Assembly: GCA_903897855.1 (NCBI GenBank) | Contig: CAIUDH010000045.1 | Span: forward strand, 1 to 62,500 | DNA length: 62,500 nucleotides | Source of the DNA: an uncultured Bacteroidota bacterium | GTDB lineage: Bacteria; Bacteroidota; Bacteroidia; UKL13-3 | Reading direction: 5' to 3' | Shown here: in pieces, positions 43,946 through 53,857 of the stretch | Numbering within the stretch: the stretch's first letter is position 1 | How the letters are laid out: each line of letters opens with the position of its first letter | Translations under genes and position numbers: made by a program | Notes under the pieces: generated by a model | Told to the model about the DNA's origin: nothing | Database searches by the model: none | Seen by the model: only the letters and a program-made list of their open reading frames with translations

Positions 43946-45982
43946 ATGGCAATAAAGAAGTTGAAATCGGTCACAGAACCAGCATTGGGTTTAAAAAAGA
44001 AGTCGACTTCTGGTAAAGTTACAAAGAAAGCCGTGCCCTTAACCTCCAACAAACCCATGAAAGAAGTGCTACCTGATTCTAATCATGTGCTTCCCTTTTC
44101 ACTCTTTAACGATTTAGATATTGAGCTCTTCAAATCGGGCACTCATTACCGATTATATGAAAAGTTGGGTGCGCATATTGTCACCCATCAAAAGAAAAAG
44201 GGAGTGTACTTTGCGGTATGGGCACCAAACGCCTTTCAAGTCAGTGTTATAGGCAATTTCAATGCCTGGGATAAAACATCGCATATACTCTATTCCAGAT
44301 GGGATGGCAGTGGCATTTTAGAAGGCTTTATTGCCGGACTTGATCAAGGCGAAACGTATAAATACCATATTGAAAGCTATAATGGAGCTGAATTAGAAAA
44401 AGGCGACCCCTATGCTTACCACTGGGAACTACGTCCCAAAACAGCCTCTATCACTTGGGATCTCGATTACCGCTGGAGCGATGGCGAATGGATGAGGAAG
44501 CGCAAAAACAAGAATGCGCTCAATAAGCCCTATAGTGTATATGAGGTGCATCTTGGAAGCTGGAAACGGAACCCTGACAAGCCTGAAGCGTTTTTATCGT
44601 ATCGCGAACTAGCAAATTTATTGCCCGCCTATTGTGTCGAATTGGGATTCACCCACGTCGAACTAATGCCTGTGATGGAGCATCCTTATGATGGCAGTTG
44701 GGGGTATCAGCAAACTGGTTATTACGCCGCCACCTCTCGCTATGGCACTCCGCAAGATTTCATGTATCTTGTGGATGTATTGCATCAACATGAAATTGGG
44801 GTTTTACTCGATTGGGTACCTTCCCATTTCCCCTATGATATTCATGGTTTATATATGTTTGATGGCTCTCATCTCTATGAACATGCCGACACCCGCAAGG
44901 GTTATCATCCCGATTGGAAGAGTTATATTTTTAATTCAGGCCGGAATGAAGTGAAAGCCTTTTTAATCAGCAATGCCTTGTTTTGGATGGATAAGTACCA
45001 TATCGATGGCTTGCGTGTAGATGCGGTAGCAAGCATGCTGCATTTGGATTATAGTCGCAAGGAAGGCGAATGGATACCGAACGAACTCGGAGGCCGTGAG
45101 AACCTAGAGAATGTGGCCTTGCTTAGAGAATTAAACGAAACCATTTACAAAGAATTCCCCGGCACCCAGATGATCGCAGAGGAGAGTACTTCGTGGCCTG
45201 GGGTTTCACACCCTACCTATAATGGAGGCTTGGGATTTGGCATGAAATGGATGATGGGATGGATGAACGATACCTTAACCTATTTCAAACGAGAGCCTAT
45301 TCACCGAAAATGGCATCAAAACGACCTCACCTTTAGCCTTGTTTATGCCTTTAGTGAGAATTTCATGTTGCCTTTAAGTCATGACGAGGTGGTGCATGGA
45401 AAATCCTCTATGATACATAAGATGCCGGGCGATGAGTGGCAGCGATTTGCCAACTTACGCTTGCTTTATACCTATATGTGGACCCACCCCGGCACAAAAC
45501 TTTTGTTTATGGGAAATGAGTTTGCCCAAAACAGTGAATGGAATTTCGAAAGTAGTCTGCAATGGGATTTATTGAAATTTGAGCCCCATCAAGGCATGCA
45601 AAAATTAATTTCCGGGTTAAATCAACTCTATAAAACAGAACCCGCCATGTATGAGCATTCTTTCGATGCTGCTGGCTTCGAGTGGATTGCAGGCGATGAT
45701 ATAGAAAATTGTGTGTTGATTTTTGCGCGCAAAGGAAAAAAAGCGAAAGACACGATTCTTATTGCACTCAATTTTACGCCTACCGTAAAGTTGAATTACC
45801 GTATTGGAGTGCCGAAAGCTGGGACTTACAAGGAAATATTTAATAGTGATGCGCCTATTTATTGGGGAGCAGGGAATCTAAATGGGTCCTTAACGACTGA
45901 TTCGATTGAAAAACATGGCAAAGCCAACTCTCTTGAAATTTGCATTCCTCCACTCGGTGCCGCAGTTTTTAAACTCGCATAA
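43946..45982 (+). CDS. glgB: 1,4-alpha-glucan branching enzyme
   Basis: A 678-residue GH13 enzyme that adds alpha-1,6 branches to glycogen. After a lysine-rich N-terminal extension of about 40 residues comes a CBM48 domain (GVYFAVWAPNAFQVSVIGNFNAWD). The catalytic barrel shows ELMPVMEHPYDGSWGYQ, LDWVPSHFP, the nucleophile in DGLRVDAVASML (near residue 358), the acid Glu in QMIAEESTSWPGV (near 411) and LPLSHDEVVHGKSS. All fit GlgB. The nearest upstream neighbours on the other strand are a bacilliredoxin and an exported GH13; no other glycogen genes are in view. Confidence 0.97.
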   Translation: MAIKKLKSVTEPALGLKKKSTSGKVTKKAVPLTSNKPMKEVLPDSNHVLPFSLFNDLDIELFKSGTHYRLYEKLGAHIVTHQKKKGVYFAVWAPNAFQVSVIGNFNAWDKTSHILYSRWDGSGILEGFIAGLDQGETYKYHIESYNGAELEKGDPYAYHWELRPKTASITWDLDYRWSDGEWMRKRKNKNALNKPYSVYEVHLGSWKRNPDKPEAFLSYRELANLLPAYCVELGFTHVELMPVMEHPYDGSWGYQQTGYYAATSRYGTPQDFMYLVDVLHQHEIGVLLDWVPSHFPYDIHGLYMFDGSHLYEHADTRKGYHPDWKSYIFNSGRNEVKAFLISNALFWMDKYHIDGLRVDAVASMLHLDYSRKEGEWIPNELGGRENLENVALLRELNETIYKEFPGTQMIAEESTSWPGVSHPTYNGGLGFGMKWMMGWMNDTLTYFKREPIHRKWHQNDLTFSLVYAFSENFMLPLSHDEVVHGKSSMIHKMPGDEWQRFANLRLLYTYMWTHPGTKLLFMGNEFAQNSEWNFESSLQWDLLKFEPHQGMQKLISGLNQLYKTEPAMYEHSFDAAGFEWIAGDDIENCVLIFARKGKKAKDTILIALNFTPTVKLNYRIGVPKAGTYKEIFNSDAPIYWGAGNLNGSLTTDSIEKHGKANSLEICIPPLGAAVFKLA

Positions 45983-46028
45983 ATTCAATTTTATTTGAAG
46001 TATAAAAAAAACTTACCCGTTTTTGCCT

Positions 46029-46036
46029 TAATTTTG
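46029..46036 (+). promoter_or_regulatory. -7 box TAATTTTG of the DUF2452 gene
   Basis: Perfect TAnnTTTG followed by C, ten bases before the ATG at 46047, implying a leader of only a few bases. Confidence 0.55.
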
Positions 46037-46046
46037 CAGCCTCAGT

Positions 46047-46502
46047 ATGGATGAAATAATTGATGATCACAGTTATACTGGATTGGCTTCCTTCGCCCCG
46101 ATTCCACTCAGTGTTTCTTCACCCGCCATTAGGCCGGAGGACCGAAAACTAATCAAAGCACAAGCCGTAGAAGCAATGCATTTGAAGGCGCAACAGCAAA
46201 TAGATTTATTGAAACGTCAGGCTGCCTTGATTATGGAACAGGCTCGCGAATTAGAAGACCGGGTACTTATCTCACAACAAATTTACGAAGCCACCATGCG
46301 CTTTTCGCCAACCATGGGGATGACCTATCATATTTACAAGCGTCATGATGGGGAAGTGATCCTCTCCTTAGTGTCGCCGGCCGAATGGGGACAGCGATTC
46401 CCGTTCAAGCATTTCGTGGCTACCGTAAAATTATTAGGCGACCACACTTGGGATATTTTACAAAAAGGAGACCCAGAGGCGGATGAAATCACCGCAAAAT
46501 AA
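46047..46502 (+). CDS. DUF2452 protein
   Basis: A 151-residue cytoplasmic protein of unknown function. The first half has a helical, glutamine-rich stretch (AQQQIDLLKRQAALIMEQARELEDRV), likely coiled-coil. The second has FSPTMGMTYHIYKRHDGEVILSLVSPAEWG and DHTWDIL, the conserved part of DUF2452. Flanked by glgB (64 bases upstream, same strand) and a bidirectional terminator. No catalytic motif seen. Confidence 0.85.
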   Translation: MDEIIDDHSYTGLASFAPIPLSVSSPAIRPEDRKLIKAQAVEAMHLKAQQQIDLLKRQAALIMEQARELEDRVLISQQIYEATMRFSPTMGMTYHIYKRHDGEVILSLVSPAEWGQRFPFKHFVATVKLLGDHTWDILQKGDPEADEITAK

Positions 46503-46522
46503 TCCGTAAGTAAAAAAAACAA

Positions 46523-46552
46523 AAAACCGATCTGTATACACAGACCGGTTTT
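46523..46552. terminator. Bidirectional terminator between DUF2452 gene and atpC
   Basis: AAAACCGATCTG (46523-46534) and CAGACCGGTTTT (46541-46552) form a 12-base stem with one mismatch and a six-base loop. A-rich before, TTCTTTTT after. Convergent stops lie on both sides (46502 and 46580). Confidence 0.85.
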
Positions 46553-46579
46553 CTTTTTAGTTGTCTAAACTAATAATAA

Positions 46580-46810
46580 TTAAGCCAACACTACTACTTT
46601 GTTATCGCCACACTCCACAATTCCGCCGTTGATGGGAAACTGTTGTATGCCGCTTGCAGTATCTACCTTAACTATGCCTTGCTTTAAAGACGCTACCATT
46701 GGAGCATGGTGATTTAAAATCTTAAATGAACCATCCGTGCCCGGTAAAGAGACCCCTGTTGCTTCTCCCTCAAAAAGTTTTTTATCGGGAGTTATTATTT
46801 CGAGTTGCAT
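46580..46810 (-). CDS. atpC: F1 ATP synthase epsilon subunit, short form
   Basis: A 76-residue subunit comprising only the N-terminal beta-sandwich of epsilon: MQLEIITPDKKLFEGEATGVSLPGTDG, then FKILNHHAPMVASLKQG and a final GGIVECGDNKVVVL. The C-terminal two-helix domain that can block rotation in E. coli is absent. This short form is known in Bacteroidota, so I do not see it as truncated. Follows atpD by 30 bases in the same operon. Confidence 0.95.
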   Translation of the reverse strand: MQLEIITPDKKLFEGEATGVSLPGTDGSFKILNHHAPMVASLKQGIVKVDTASGIQQFPINGGIVECGDNKVVVLA

Positions 46811-46840
46811 TCGTTTGTTGTTAATTTAAAATAACCGTTA

Positions 46841-48639
<1,799 letters not shown>

Positions 48640-49176
48640 CTAAAACTTATTCTTCCACATCATACTCTCCACCGGCTTGATGCTTCGTTTATTGTATTTG
48701 GCATCACGCTTTTTATTGTAAAGGGTGTTGACCTCTCCATCTACCAAAAAATAAATGAGCTGGCCTATAGGCATTCCGGCATAAACGCGTACGGGCATAC
48801 TTACCGATATTTCAAGTGTCCAGGTATTACAGAAGCCGACGTCACCTTTACCTGCAGTGGCATGTATATCAATACCGAGTCGACCGGTCGACGATTTGCC
48901 TTCCAAAAACGGGATATGCTTATGGGTTTCGGTATATTCTTCGGTCACGCCCAGATACAAAGTGCCTGGATGCAGAATCAATCCATCGGGAGGGATAATT
49001 ATTTCTTCGATTTTATTATGTGCTTTGGCATCTAAAACACGGCTGGTATACACTGCAAGATATTTACTTAAATGAACATCGTAGCTATTGGTACCTAAAC
49101 AGCTGGGCTGGAATGGCTCGATGAGAATATTCCCTTTATCTATCTCTTCTAAAATTTTCTGGTCGCTTAAAATCAT
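48640..49176 (-). CDS. dcd: dCTP deaminase
   Basis: A 178-residue trimeric enzyme that deaminates dCTP to dUTP for thymidylate synthesis. Typical blocks: PSCLGTNSYDVHLSKYL, HPGTLYLGVTEEY, GKSSTGRLGIDIHATAGKGD, the catalytic glutamate in WTLEISV, and PIGQLIYF. With nrdJ it belongs to dNTP supply, though 26 kb away. The box TTAATTTG (49181-49188) is four bases before the start, implying a leaderless mRNA. Confidence 0.96.
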   Translation of the reverse strand: MILSDQKILEEIDKGNILIEPFQPSCLGTNSYDVHLSKYLAVYTSRVLDAKAHNKIEEIIIPPDGLILHPGTLYLGVTEEYTETHKHIPFLEGKSSTGRLGIDIHATAGKGDVGFCNTWTLEISVSMPVRVYAGMPIGQLIYFLVDGEVNTLYNKKRDAKYNKRSIKPVESMMWKNKF

Positions 49177-49180
49177 GGCG

Positions 49181-49188
49181 CAAATTAA
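49181..49188 (-). promoter_or_regulatory. -7 box TTAATTTG of dcd, predicted leaderless transcript
   Basis: On the minus strand, seven of eight matches to TAnnTTTG, followed by C; four bases (CGCC) separate it from the ATG at 49176. Confidence 0.5.
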
Positions 49189-49384
49189 ATTCTTTTTTCG
49201 AGAGGTGCAAAATTGATTCTAAATGCCCCTTGACGGCTCGCATCTTAAATCAAATAAGTGATTGCAGCCAAGTAGATTTAACCATTTAAAAACTAAATGA
49301 GAACTCCCTTCTCCTTCGTTTAAAAGAAACTTTAAATAAATACATTATTTTTACCGTTTTTAGAGTCATCGTTTATCACACCAA

Positions 49385-51325
49385 ATGCAACTTTCTGTAA
49401 TCATTGTAAATTATAATGTAAAGTACTTTCTGCAGCTCTGCCTGCTTTCGGTAGAAAGTGCAATGAAAGGAATTGATGCAGAAGTATTCGTAGTGGATAA
49501 TAACTCGAGTGATGGGTCGGTGGAAATGTTACAAGAGACCTTCCCTTGGGTGAAGCTAATTGCAAATTCGAACAATGCAGGATTTGGAGCTGCGAATAAT
49601 CAAGCTATTTTATTGGCAAGAGGCAAATACATTTTGCTGCAAAACCCCGATACCATAGTAGCAGAAGATACCTATACCCGAATCATCGATTTTATGGAAT
49701 TAAAACCAGAGGCTGGCGGATTGGGCGTCAAGATGATTGACGGGGTGGGGAAATTTTTGCCCGAATCGAAGCGCGGGTTGCCTACTCCTGAAGTAGCCTT
49801 TTATAAAATTTTCGGATTAAGTGTCGTGTTCCCTAAATCAAAAATATTTGGGAAGTACCATCTCGGGTTTTTAGACAATCGGGAAATTCATGCCGTCGAC
49901 GTGCTCAGCGGAGCCTTCATGCTGATAAGAAAAGACGTGATAGATAAAATTGGGGTGTTCGACGAGCAGTTTTTTATGTACGGGGAGGATATTGATTTAT
50001 CGTATCGAATATCGGAAGCTGGCTATAAGAACTATTACTACCCAGGCACAACCATCATTCACTACAAGGGCGAAAGCACCAAAAAAGGCAGCCTGAATTA
50101 TGTGTTTGTCTTTTATAAGGCGATGATCATCTTTGCCAAAAAGCATTTTGCCTCTCAAAAAGCGGCTTTGTTTTCCCTTCTCATCAATGCCGCGATATAT
50201 ATAAGAGCCGGCATTGCGCTCTTTTTTAGTTTGTTGAAATTATTCACAAGGCCTGTACTGGATGCTGCAATCATGACGGCGGTCATGTTCGTTTTAATTC
50301 CTTGGTATGAAAGCATAAAGTTTAATGGCTTGGGCAAATTCCCCGATATTATTTATACTGTAAATCTGCCACTTTACATTTCCCTTTGGCTTTTGGGTTT
50401 ATTCTTCACCAATACGTATGCGAAGCCATTCCCCAAAGGAGCTACCCTATTTTATGGTTTATTGCTAGGCACATTATCTATTAGTGTAGCTTATGCTTTT
50501 TTTAGTGAAGCGCTTCGCGCTTCTCGAGCACTTCTATTAATTGGCGGCATGATGAATTTTATCGCTTTGTTTCTCTTTCGATGGATTTTACAAACGATGC
50601 GTTATAGGCGGCTCGGAGTGTACAATTCAAATGCACATCGTATTCTTACGGTGGGTGATGGGGAGGATGTCACTGAACTTATTCAGTTATTGCAAAAAAA
50701 CACGACCGATTTTAAGATCATAGGTTATGCAGGCACCAATCAGGACGAAGAGCTGCTAGATGGATTCCTGGGGCATCTGTCACGAATTCCGAAAATTTTA
50801 AGTCTTTATAAAACAGATGAATTGATTTTTGTAACTACAAAAGTATCCTGGAAAGATGTGATTTCAACCATGGATCAATTTAAACAAAAATACACCTATA
50901 AATTTTTTAATCGCAAAGATTTTTTCGCCCTTGGAAGCAACTCTAAAAATGCTGCAGGGGAAGTTTTCACAAGCTCTATTAATTATGCGCTCAATAGCCA
51001 GGAGACTAAATACAATAAACGATTTACCGATATTGTACTTTCTCTGATACTACTTCCGATAAGTTTAATCATTTTGCTTTGGGTAAAAAAAAGGTCTCGT
51101 TTTTTCGCCAATATCTGGAATGTGTTACGTGGAAAAAAAACGTGGGTTAGGTTTAGCAATCTCAATAATAATAATCTGCCAAAAATTAGAACTGGGGTCG
51201 TATGTACCAGCTATGAGACTGATGAAACGGAGTGGTATAGCGCTGATCAGGAATATGCCAAAAACTATACTTCCTTAAAAGACGTGGTCATTATATTAAA
51301 AAACTTGTCTCATTTAGGCGATTAA
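49385..51325 (+). CDS. GT2 glycosyltransferase fused to a degenerate sugar-phosphotransferase-like membrane tail
   Basis: A 646-residue fusion. Residues 1-240 are a rhamnosyltransferase-like GT2 domain: SVIIVNYNVKYFLQLCL, VVDNNSSDGSVEML, NNAGFGAANNQAI, LLQNPDTIVAEDTY and FFMYGEDIDLSYRISEAGY. About residues 250-410 hold four or five membrane helices, followed by a soluble Rossmann-like part (RILTVGDGEDVTELIQLL, KTDELIFVTTKV) and a final piece from about 540 (KRFTDIVLSLILLPISLIIL, then LRGKKTWVRF) that looks like the membrane anchor of polyprenyl glycosylphosphotransferases (WecB/PglC-type), without their catalytic motifs. It probably adds a sugar to a lipid-linked glycan; the tail may only serve as an anchor. 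Confidence 0.85.
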   Translation: MQLSVIIVNYNVKYFLQLCLLSVESAMKGIDAEVFVVDNNSSDGSVEMLQETFPWVKLIANSNNAGFGAANNQAILLARGKYILLQNPDTIVAEDTYTRIIDFMELKPEAGGLGVKMIDGVGKFLPESKRGLPTPEVAFYKIFGLSVVFPKSKIFGKYHLGFLDNREIHAVDVLSGAFMLIRKDVIDKIGVFDEQFFMYGEDIDLSYRISEAGYKNYYYPGTTIIHYKGESTKKGSLNYVFVFYKAMIIFAKKHFASQKAALFSLLINAAIYIRAGIALFFSLLKLFTRPVLDAAIMTAVMFVLIPWYESIKFNGLGKFPDIIYTVNLPLYISLWLLGLFFTNTYAKPFPKGATLFYGLLLGTLSISVAYAFFSEALRASRALLLIGGMMNFIALFLFRWILQTMRYRRLGVYNSNAHRILTVGDGEDVTELIQLLQKNTTDFKIIGYAGTNQDEELLDGFLGHLSRIPKILSLYKTDELIFVTTKVSWKDVISTMDQFKQKYTYKFFNRKDFFALGSNSKNAAGEVFTSSINYALNSQETKYNKRFTDIVLSLILLPISLIILLWVKKRSRFFANIWNVLRGKKTWVRFSNLNNNNLPKIRTGVVCTSYETDETEWYSADQEYAKNYTSLKDVVIILKNLSHLGD

Positions 51326-51342
51326 CGTACGCCTGTTTCGCA

Positions 51343-52359
51343 TTACTTTATATGGGCAATCTGTTTCACCAAGCCAGGCCCACCATAGATAAATCCTGAA
51401 TACAATTGAACCAAATTCGCACCGGCATCCAGTTTCTGTTGAGCGTCTGCTTGGGTCATGATGCCCCCATTGGCAATAATGGGTATCTGTGTTTTTAACC
51501 GCAGATGCTTTATAACTTCAGTCGACTTTTGAGTGAGTGGCGCTCCACTCAAACCACCGGCACCGATGGCCGCAATTTCAGAAGCACTTGTTCTCAAGTT
51601 TTCTCTTCCTATGGTGGTGTTGGTGGCAATCAAACCATCCAGATTGGTTTGGTGTATTACTTCCACTACTTCATCCAACTGCTCCGTCGATAAATCGGGT
51701 GCAATTTTAAGTAGCAAGGGCTTCTGAAGATGGCCCTGATGCACGAAGTTGGCACGAATCGACATCAACTTAGTAATTATTTTAAGTAATTCATCTTTAT
51801 CCTGAAGAGCTCTTAGTCCGGGGGTGTTGGGTGAGCTCACATTAATCACAAAATAATCACAAACCTCATACAGTTTCTCGAAACAGATGGCATAGTCATT
51901 AACGGCCTCTTCGTTGGGGGTGAGTTTGTTTTTTCCAATATTCCCTCCTATGATAAGTTTTGTTTTTCTTCTTCGCAAACGTGCAGCAATGACCTCCACA
52001 CCTTCATTATTAAAACCCATCCGGTTTATTAATGCCCGATCCTTAACCAAACGAAAGAGTCGGGGTTTATCGTTTCCATTTTGTGGTTTAGGGGTAACCG
52101 TGCCAATTTCAATAAATCCAAAACCAAGGGTCTCCAATATTTCCAGATAATCGGCGTTTTTATCAAAACCGGCAGCCACCCCTACCCCATTCTTAAAATG
52201 TAGTCCTAGAAAAGTTACCGGATTCTCATTTTTATAAATGGTATTGAGCAACTTTTTAATCCCTGGAATACAGAGTGCTACGCGCATAAAATGCATCGTG
52301 AATAAATGTGCTGTTTCGGCAGAAAGCACAAACAGAAAGCGAACCAGAATGGAATACAT
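51343..52359 (-). CDS. pyrD: Dihydroorotate dehydrogenase (quinone), class 2
   Basis: A 338-residue FMN enzyme for the fourth step of pyrimidine synthesis, passing electrons to quinone. The hydrophobic N-terminal 40 residues (LVRFLFVLSAETAHLFTMHF) are the class 2 membrane-contact helices. VGVAAGFDKNADYLE, GFIEIGTVTPKPQNGNDKPRLFRL, RALINRMGFNN and NVSSPNTPGLR (with the class 2 catalytic Ser) are visible, and NGGIMTQADAQQKLDAGANLVQLYSGFIY ends the FMN site. A TATTTTCG box lies seven bases upstream of the start. Confidence 0.96.
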   Translation of the reverse strand: MYSILVRFLFVLSAETAHLFTMHFMRVALCIPGIKKLLNTIYKNENPVTFLGLHFKNGVGVAAGFDKNADYLEILETLGFGFIEIGTVTPKPQNGNDKPRLFRLVKDRALINRMGFNNEGVEVIAARLRRRKTKLIIGGNIGKNKLTPNEEAVNDYAICFEKLYEVCDYFVINVSSPNTPGLRALQDKDELLKIITKLMSIRANFVHQGHLQKPLLLKIAPDLSTEQLDEVVEVIHQTNLDGLIATNTTIGRENLRTSASEIAAIGAGGLSGAPLTQKSTEVIKHLRLKTQIPIIANGGIMTQADAQQKLDAGANLVQLYSGFIYGGPGLVKQIAHIK

Positions 52360-52366
52360 GATGCTG

Positions 52367-52374
52367 CGAAAATA
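52367..52374 (-). promoter_or_regulatory. -7 box TATTTTCG of pyrD
   Basis: Seven of eight matches to TAnnTTTG on the minus strand, followed by C, seven bases before the ATG at 52359. Transcription would start within a few bases of the start codon. Confidence 0.5.
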
Positions 52375-52577
52375 TACTTAATTCTTTATTCTGAAAATAG
52401 GGTTTCGCAAATGTGGGGTTTTGCCGTGCAGAAGAGGCTGGTATGTCGAGCTTTGGGTAAAACAATTAAAATTCATTCTATGAAAGCGCTAAGACCCATT
52501 CGCATTACATAAATAGGGTGGGTATTGGCACTTGTAAAACTGAAGTAATCGCCAAGAATAAATATATTATCTTGCAC

Positions 52578-53843
52578 ATGAAAATGGTTCTCAAAAATTT
52601 ACTCCTCCTCGGGTGCATCCTTAGCATGGCAGCAAAATCAACCTCTGCTCAAACATTAGGGTGCACTGATTTTCAGGCAAACAATTACAAATCGGGGGCG
52701 ACCTTAAATGATGGTAGTTGTACCTATAATAGCACATCCTATTCGCCAATAAAACTGATCGATAAACTTTCGGATACATTAATCGAAACTTCCGCTCTAA
52801 TCAATATCGACGGTGAATTGTGGACCCTGGACGATAGTGGAAACCCGAATGCTATTTACCACTTCGACAAAGCAACCGGAGCCGTGTTACAGACCATCTT
52901 CATCTCCAATGCAACGAATCACGATTGGGAAGATATGACCGCCGATCAGAATAATATTTACATCGGCGACTTCGGAAATAATAATGGAAATCGTACCAAC
53001 TTGGCTGTGTATAAGATTCCAAAGTTGCTGTTGAGTAAAAAGAAAGTCGATAGTGTGGTTGCAGAAAAGATCATTTTTAGCTATGCCGACCAGAAGGATT
53101 TTAATAGTAATAATAACGCCAATAGTTTTGATTGTGAAGCCATGTTTGTATGGAACGACTCACTTCATTTGCTTACGAAAGATTGGATTAACGGACACTC
53201 AAAACATTATTTGCTTCCTACCACCCCTGGCAGTTATAACCTCTTTCCTATCGACTCTTTGGATGCAGGCTGCCTGATTACCGGTGCTGCTTTTGAACCC
53301 CTTTCGAAAAGAATTGTACTCACGGGCTATAATAAAACAGGGTTCTGTTATATTTGGCTGCTTTGGGATTTTACAGGAAGCAAAATTTTTAGTGGCAACA
53401 AGCGCAAAATCGATTTTGGATTTTTCACAAACACCGGACAAATAGAAGGTGTTTGTTTTAACGACAGCAGCAATATTTACATCACCAATGAAAAGAATAT
53501 TGTAAACAACAAACTATATGCTGCTCAGGTGGGGCAATGGATGAACAAGAAATCGACAGGAGTCGATTATCACAAACAAAACATTACCGAGCTTCAAGTT
53601 TATCCTAATCCTGCCTCCACAGAGATTTATATCATTTACAATTTACAGAAACCTGCAGCGGTTTCGTATTGTATTTATAATAGAGAAGGAAAACTAGTGT
53701 CTTGTTCCAAAAAAAAACTTGGTGGTGGCAAGGTGGTACAAAAAACAGACATCGCAAGTTTAAGCCATGGCACTTACTATCTAGTGGTTCATAGTGAAAA
53801 TGCGAACACAGAGAGAAGAGTGTTCATTAAAGAGGTAAAATAA
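52578..53843 (+). CDS. T9SS-exported propeller-like protein
   Basis: A 421-residue exported protein of unknown function. Start at 52578 gives a signal peptide (VLKNLLLLGCILSMAAKSTSA); an in-frame start at 52518 would put the signal 20 residues inside and is rejected. The N-terminus of the mature protein, LGCTDFQANNYKSGATLNDG, is a short cysteine repeat common in secreted Bacteroidota proteins. The body has repeated strands such as NINIDGELWTLDDSG-like, MTADQNNIYIGDFGNNNG and EAMFVWNDSLHLLTKDW, suggesting a beta-propeller. A T9SS sorting domain (LQVYPNPASTEIYIIYN to GTYYLVVHS) ends it. No catalytic residues recognised. Confidence 0.82.
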   Translation: MKMVLKNLLLLGCILSMAAKSTSAQTLGCTDFQANNYKSGATLNDGSCTYNSTSYSPIKLIDKLSDTLIETSALINIDGELWTLDDSGNPNAIYHFDKATGAVLQTIFISNATNHDWEDMTADQNNIYIGDFGNNNGNRTNLAVYKIPKLLLSKKKVDSVVAEKIIFSYADQKDFNSNNNANSFDCEAMFVWNDSLHLLTKDWINGHSKHYLLPTTPGSYNLFPIDSLDAGCLITGAAFEPLSKRIVLTGYNKTGFCYIWLLWDFTGSKIFSGNKRKIDFGFFTNTGQIEGVCFNDSSNIYITNEKNIVNNKLYAAQVGQWMNKKSTGVDYHKQNITELQVYPNPASTEIYIIYNLQKPAAVSYCIYNREGKLVSCSKKKLGGGKVVQKTDIASLSHGTYYLVVHSENANTERRVFIKEVK

Positions 53844-53857
53844 ATTTACGGCTTGCA

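Noticed and set aside
52518-52577. Upstream start for the propeller-like protein
   Set aside because: Would place the signal peptide 20 residues inside the protein; the ATG at 52578 follows a TATCTTGC box.
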